DNA of 45,672 nt from RGIG4608 sp964413365 (lineage in GTDB: Bacteria > Bacillota > Clostridia > Oscillospirales > CAG-272): the NCBI GenBank assembly GCA_964413365.1, contig CAYPRM010000009.1, forward strand, positions 1 to 45,672, written 5' to 3'. Shown piece after piece: positions 42,459 through 45,672 of this stretch. Every line of letters begins with the position of its first letter. The stretch's first letter is position 1. The notes under the pieces are model-generated. The model ran no database searches, had not been told where the DNA came from, and saw nothing but the letters and a program-made list of their open reading frames with translations. The translations under genes were made by a program, and so were the position numbers.

Positions 42459-42669
42459 TGCTACACAAAATGAATAAATTGTGGGATATGGTATATTTAT
42501 ACCTTGTTATAGCTATACCTATATTCATCACTTCACATACTATTTTTAGAATTCGGTAAAAACGCACATTCCACAGATAGTATGTGATCCATATCCCATT
42601 TATCCGTTTTGTGTAGCAGCAAGGGAGTTTGCGTTTTTCGGTGCGTCACTCTCTTGACGCACCTTTTTT
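42459..42669 (+). ncRNA. Unassigned structured small RNA, ~210 nt
   Basis: The stretch has its own promoter and terminator and no credible ORF. The 5' and 3' ends pair: TGCTACACAAAA (42459-42470) with TTTTGTGTAGCA (42607-42618) is a perfect 12-bp helix. Then ATAAAT with ATTTAT and GGGATATGG (42483-42491) with CCATATCCC (42589-42597), with small internal loops. An inner perfect 11-bp helix joins TCACATACTAT (42533-42543) and ATAGTATGTGA (42577-42587). On the 5' side ~41 unpaired bases carry TATATTTATA and TATAGCTATA; on the 3' side only one base is left. The result is a rod with a one-sided bulge and a ~33-base end loop. A 6S-like RNA polymerase decoy is one option, but I do not recognise a known class. 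Confidence 0.75.
42640..42669 (+). terminator. Intrinsic terminator of the structured RNA
   Basis: GGTGCGTCA-CTCTCT-TGACGCACC followed by TTTTTT; a perfect 9-bp stem. Confidence 0.92.
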
Positions 42670-42700
42670 GATTTCAGAAAACTTTTTTCTCGAAAAAAAC

Positions 42701-42728
42701 TTGATTTTTGAAAAAATGGTGTTATTAT
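42701..42728 (+). promoter_or_regulatory. Promoter of the ABC-2 transporter operon
   Basis: TTGATT, 16 bp, TATTAT with TGT ahead (extended -10), 30 bp before the ATG and downstream of the small RNA terminator. It implies that the transporter does not depend on the small RNA promoter. Confidence 0.72.
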
Positions 42729-42758
42729 TAATCGACTACTTTTAAGGAGGTCACTAAA

Positions 42759-43745
42759 ATGAGTATAATAAGTGTAAGCAATCTCTCAAAAACCTTCAAA
42801 AAGCCGCTCCGCAAAGAGGGACTCGGCGGAATGGTGAAGTCCTTGTTTTCGAGAGAGTACGAGGAAATAAAGGCTGTAGACGGAATCTCATTTGACATAG
42901 AGCAGGGCGAGATAGTCGGCTATATAGGTGCTAACGGTGCAGGAAAGTCTACAACGATAAAGATGATGTGCGGCATTCTGTACCCTACGGAGGGCAGCGT
43001 TACCGTCAACGGCATGAGCTTTACCGACAACAGACAGCTGATAAACAAGGAAATGGGTGTCGTGTTCGGTCAGAAGACTCAGCTCTGGTGGGATATACCG
43101 CTTATCGAGACCTTCAAGATACTAAAGAGCATCTACGAGGTTCCCGACGACGAGTACAACGAGAGGTTTGAATACCTCTGCGACCTGCTTGATATGAAGC
43201 CGTTTTTGACGCAGAATGTAAGATCCCTCTCCCTCGGTCAGCGTATGAGAGCGGATTTTGCGGCGGCGCTCATACATTCACCTAAGATCGTCTATCTTGA
43301 CGAGCCGACGATCGGTCTTGACGTTCTCGTAAAGGACAAGATCAGAAGCGCCATAAAGGAGCTCAACAAAAAGTACAACACCACGGTAATACTTACGACT
43401 CACGATATGAAGGATATCGAGGAGCTCTGCAACAGAATAATCATAATTGACAAGGGAAGGATCCTTTACGACGGAAGCCTTGCGAATATAAAATATCGCT
43501 TTGGCAACACCAAGACCGTGTTCGTTCCTTCAAACGTCGAGCTTGACCATGCCGAGATCACAGCACGCTTTTCAGGCGTCAGCCTCGAGGATCACGGCGA
43601 CAGGATAGGCATAAAATTCTCGGTCGACGAGGTTGATCTTGATGATATGCTGATATATCTCATCGGTACATATCATATAAAGGATCTGAAGATCGATGAC
43701 ATTTCCATTGAGGATATTACTAAGCAATTATATGAGAAGCATTAA
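42759..43745 (+). CDS. ABC-2 type transporter ATP-binding protein
   Basis: 328 residues. Walker A GANGAGKST (57-65), Q-loop FGQKTQLWW, signature LSLGQRMR, Walker B IVYLDEPTIGLD and H-loop TTHD. The FGQKTQLWWDIP block and the C-terminal ~80-residue extension match the uncharacterised ABC group whose two permeases are both of the ABC2_membrane_6/DUF990 type. AAGGAGG lies 10 bases before the ATG. It powers the two membrane proteins that follow. Substrate unknown; some relatives are linked to drug or viologen export, which I cannot confirm here. Confidence 0.92.
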   Translation: MSIISVSNLSKTFKKPLRKEGLGGMVKSLFSREYEEIKAVDGISFDIEQGEIVGYIGANGAGKSTTIKMMCGILYPTEGSVTVNGMSFTDNRQLINKEMGVVFGQKTQLWWDIPLIETFKILKSIYEVPDDEYNERFEYLCDLLDMKPFLTQNVRSLSLGQRMRADFAAALIHSPKIVYLDEPTIGLDVLVKDKIRSAIKELNKKYNTTVILTTHDMKDIEELCNRIIIIDKGRILYDGSLANIKYRFGNTKTVFVPSNVELDHAEITARFSGVSLEDHGDRIGIKFSVDEVDLDDMLIYLIGTYHIKDLKIDDISIEDITKQLYEKH

Positions 43746-44577
43746 GAAAAAATTTAACCTCTATCTGCCCTTTGCAAAGGCGGGCATCAAGACCGAGCTC
43801 GCATACAAGGCGCAGATAGTGATGTGGATGATCATATCGTTCTTTGAGATATTTTTCGTTCTGTTCCTATACAGTGCGATATATCGCAACTCCCCCGACG
43901 GCATGGGTTCGATAATAAACGGGTTCTCATTCCACGATATGATACTGTATATGATAACATCCTTCTTCTTTTCGTTCGTTATGGGATCAGGAGATACTGC
44001 ATACGACATATATACGGATATCAAGGAGGGAACTATCGCCAATACCCTCACAAAGCCCGTTTCATACAGAACACGCCACCTCTTTTCCTACTTTGGCGTG
44101 CTCACCTTCGACTATGCAGTTGTCATAGTACCGTTTTTGACGGTGGTGTACGCTATATTCATTGCCTGCGGATATTTCACCCCCACAGCAGGTGAATTTG
44201 CTCTGAATGTAATGCTTTTTATAGTGTTCAGCGTGCTTGCAGGCTTTGTCAACAACAGCGTCAGCTATTTTATAGGTATGCTCGTATTTTATACAGATCA
44301 CCTTTTCGGTCTCAATCTTGCAAGGAATGCACTCCAAAGCTTCCTTGGCGGTAAATCCGTACCGCTCGCATATATGGGTAAGCTCGGTGTGATATTCTCG
44401 TACACGCCCTTTGCATTTATGAACTCGATACCCGTCCTCACGCTCATGTGCAAGCTTACGATAGAGCAATCTCTCACGTATATGCTCATAGCAATTCTTT
44501 GGATAGGCGGCATCGAGCTTGTGAACCATTTGATATTCCGCCACGCTATACAAAAGCTGACTGTACAGGGAGGTTGA
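43732..44577 (+). CDS. ABC-2 type permease (subunit 1)
   Basis: 281 residues, about six membrane helices (MWMIISFFEIFFVLFLYSAI first), with YDIYTDIKEGTIANTLTKPVSYR in the cytosolic loop that contacts the ATPase. It belongs to the uncharacterised ABC-2 group that pairs with the second permease below. The start ATG at 43732 overlaps the ATPase gene by 14 bp; a longer start at 43696 is possible, but the basic MRSIKKKFNLYL N-terminus fits better. The nearest binding-site-like sequence, GAGG, is 20 bases away, so coupling to the upstream stop is probable. Confidence 0.88.
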   Translation: MRSIKKKFNLYLPFAKAGIKTELAYKAQIVMWMIISFFEIFFVLFLYSAIYRNSPDGMGSIINGFSFHDMILYMITSFFFSFVMGSGDTAYDIYTDIKEGTIANTLTKPVSYRTRHLFSYFGVLTFDYAVVIVPFLTVVYAIFIACGYFTPTAGEFALNVMLFIVFSVLAGFVNNSVSYFIGMLVFYTDHLFGLNLARNALQSFLGGKSVPLAYMGKLGVIFSYTPFAFMNSIPVLTLMCKLTIEQSLTYMLIAILWIGGIELVNHLIFRHAIQKLTVQGG

Positions 44578-44580
44578 CCT

Positions 44581-45375
44581 ATGAAAAAATATATAAAGCT
44601 GTATTTTACATACGCCAAACTCTCGCTCATGAGCAAGCTCGTATATAAGGCGAATGTCTTTATCGGTATCGTCGGATTCCTCTTTACCGAGATTACCTCG
44701 CTCTTTACGCTCTACTTCCTTGTCAGCAGTGTTCCCGAGATAGACGGCTACACGATCTATCATATCGGGTTTTTGTTCGGACTTACGAATATGGCAATAG
44801 GCATCGACCACCTCCTGACGGACAGGCTCTGGACGGTGGCATATTACGAGGTCAAGCAGGGAAAGCTCGATCACATGTTCCTGCGTCCGCTCCCCGTGCT
44901 GTTTCAGGTCATAGCGTCCGAGGTACAGCTCGAGGCATTTGGAGAGATCCTGATTGCAGTAGCACTTATGTCATTTTGCGGTGCGAACCTCACGATTATA
45001 TGGAGTGCTGTCAATATCCTGACGCTCGTGATCGGTATAATCTGTGCCGCCATCACCATAACCTCGTTCAAGATACTGTTTGCCTCGCTCGCCTTCAAAT
45101 TTCAAAGGAGCGGGCCGATGCTGCAGTTCGTCTATAACTTCTCGTCCTACGCAAAGTACCCGATGAAAATATATCCGAAGGCCATACAGGTGATACTTAC
45201 CTATATAGTACCCCTCGGACTCTGTCTTTTCTTCCCGTATGAGAACCTGTTCGAGTATACGCACTCACCCCTCGTCCTCATCGTGGCTATGATAGCCTTC
45301 ACCGCGGTGTTTAGCCTAATATGCGTTTCCGTCTGGAATAAGCTCATTAAAAAATACGAAAGCACCGGGACTTAA
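44581..45375 (+). CDS. ABC-2 type permease (subunit 2)
   Basis: 264 residues with about six membrane helices. YEVKQGKLDHMFLRPLPVLFQ is the coupling loop with the family's G-x-L-D-x-x-L-x-R-P pattern, and YPMKIYPKAIQVILTYIVPLG near the C-terminus is typical of the second permease of this group. Starts 3 bases after subunit 1 with GGGAGG. No clear hairpin terminator follows in the next 75 bases. Confidence 0.88.
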   Translation: MKKYIKLYFTYAKLSLMSKLVYKANVFIGIVGFLFTEITSLFTLYFLVSSVPEIDGYTIYHIGFLFGLTNMAIGIDHLLTDRLWTVAYYEVKQGKLDHMFLRPLPVLFQVIASEVQLEAFGEILIAVALMSFCGANLTIIWSAVNILTLVIGIICAAITITSFKILFASLAFKFQRSGPMLQFVYNFSSYAKYPMKIYPKAIQVILTYIVPLGLCLFFPYENLFEYTHSPLVLIVAMIAFTAVFSLICVSVWNKLIKKYESTGT

Positions 45376-45450
45376 CAAAAAAATCACCTGCTATAGCTGT
45401 GTGTTCATAAAATAGTTGCATTATTTTACAGCAAATTTTGCCAGACCTGT

Positions 45451-45480
45451 TGAAAAGTATATCAAAGCTATGCTATAATG
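45451..45480 (+). promoter_or_regulatory. Promoter at the right edge
   Basis: TTGAAA, 18 bp, TATAAT preceded by TGC (extended -10), 34 bp before the ATG at 45515. Confidence 0.78.
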
Positions 45481-45514
45481 TGTATACACACTAACATGGG
45501 CGGAGTTATAACGG

Positions 45515-45672
45515 ATGGAAAAGCTATTGTCCTGTGCGTTCAATATGGATAGCGGCTGCGTGGAGCTGAAATTCAACGATGGCAGTATTGACTTCTGTTC
45601 GGCGGTTTTGCTAACCGCTTGCCTTGAAAGAAACGAAACGAAGCAAAAATTTTGCAGGCACGAATCAAAAAA
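45515..45672 (+). CDS. Small ORF resembling mobile-element protein N-terminus (3' partial)
   Basis: Open to the window end, 52 codons visible. It begins MEKLLSCAFNMDSGCVELKF then NDGSI, which resembles the start of a small protein family (DUF6061-like) often seen in integrated elements of gut Firmicutes. GGAG lies 9 bases before the ATG. After residue ~28 the sequence (CSAVLLTACLERNETKQ) no longer looks like that family, so the gene may be truncated, frameshifted or only distantly related. It may mark the left edge of a mobile element. Recognition is from memory of the N-terminal pattern only. Confidence 0.35.
   Translation, partial: MEKLLSCAFNMDSGCVELKFNDGSIDFCSAVLLTACLERNETKQKFCRHESK

Noticed and set aside
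42459..42669. Calling the structured RNA 6S RNA (ssrS)
   Set aside because: The closed ends and rod shape fit, but the internal bulge is on one side only and I cannot match conserved 6S positions. Left unassigned.
42372..42758. Treating the whole region as a riboswitch leader for the ABC-2 operon
   Set aside because: A strong terminator at 42640-42669 is followed by a separate extended -10 promoter, so an independent RNA gene is the simpler reading. Attenuation remains possible.

Overview
The window looks like chromosomal DNA from a Gram-positive member of class Clostridia, probably an uncultured gut or anaerobic-community lineage. This is inferred from the gene families, not from a marker-gene search. 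The supporting signs are a cohesin/dockerin pair, BspA-type leucine-rich repeats with CxxCG modules, a MarR-controlled heterodimeric ABC exporter, a UxuA plus SDR-type mannonate pathway, and strong AGGAGG-like ribosome binding sites. Promoters are consensus SigA type (TTGACA-N17-TATAAT) and U-tailed hairpin terminators are crisp. Base composition is moderate, except for an AT-rich stretch around 41.5-42.8 kb.

Layout. (1) 1-3.4 kb: a secreted BspA-LRR protein ending in a dockerin-like module is followed by a membrane-anchored cohesin protein. (2) 3.4-6.1 kb, minus strand: an ASCH-domain protein, tRNA-Arg(ACG) and a divergent type IIA topoisomerase B subunit. (3) 6.2-13.3 kb, plus strand: a tight operon of murD, three different M42 aminopeptidases, a methionine-gamma-lyase-like PLP enzyme and a NifS-type cysteine desulfurase. 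(4) 13.3-16.3 kb, minus: MFS transporter, secreted metallophosphatase and lipoprotein. (5) 16.4-19.3 kb, minus: a P-type cation ATPase behind a yybP-ykoY manganese riboswitch whose expression platform can be read directly. (6) 19.3-20.9 kb, minus: trmL-mnmA, two tRNA wobble-position enzymes. (7) 21.1-23.8 kb, plus: secA. (8) 23.9-25.0 kb, minus: a second CxxCG/LRR membrane protein. (9) 25.1-32.3 kb, minus: a complete atpZ-I-B-E-F-H-A-G-D-C operon whose c subunit carries two carboxylates in the ion site. (10) 32.4-33.6 kb, minus: an M14 peptidase and tRNA-Thr(CGT). (11) 33.6-38.9 kb, plus: rsmA, then marR with a heterodimeric ABC exporter. (12) 39.0-40.9 kb: uxuA with an SDR mannonate oxidoreductase. 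(13) 41.0-42.3 kb: an orphan type IV pilin-like protein with an AT-rich C-terminal part. (14) 42.4-42.7 kb: a self-contained promoter, long-hairpin RNA and terminator unit that I cannot assign to a known RNA class. (15) 42.7-45.4 kb: an ABC-2 transporter. (16) 45.5 kb to the end: a partial small ORF resembling proteins from mobile elements.

The best candidates for something undescribed are the structured RNA gene at 42.46-42.67 kb, the two-gene cohesin/dockerin surface system at the left edge, and the pilin-like gene of mixed composition. The manganese riboswitch and the two-carboxylate rotor give sharp functional predictions for genes that would otherwise be called simply 'calcium ATPase' and 'ATP synthase c subunit'.
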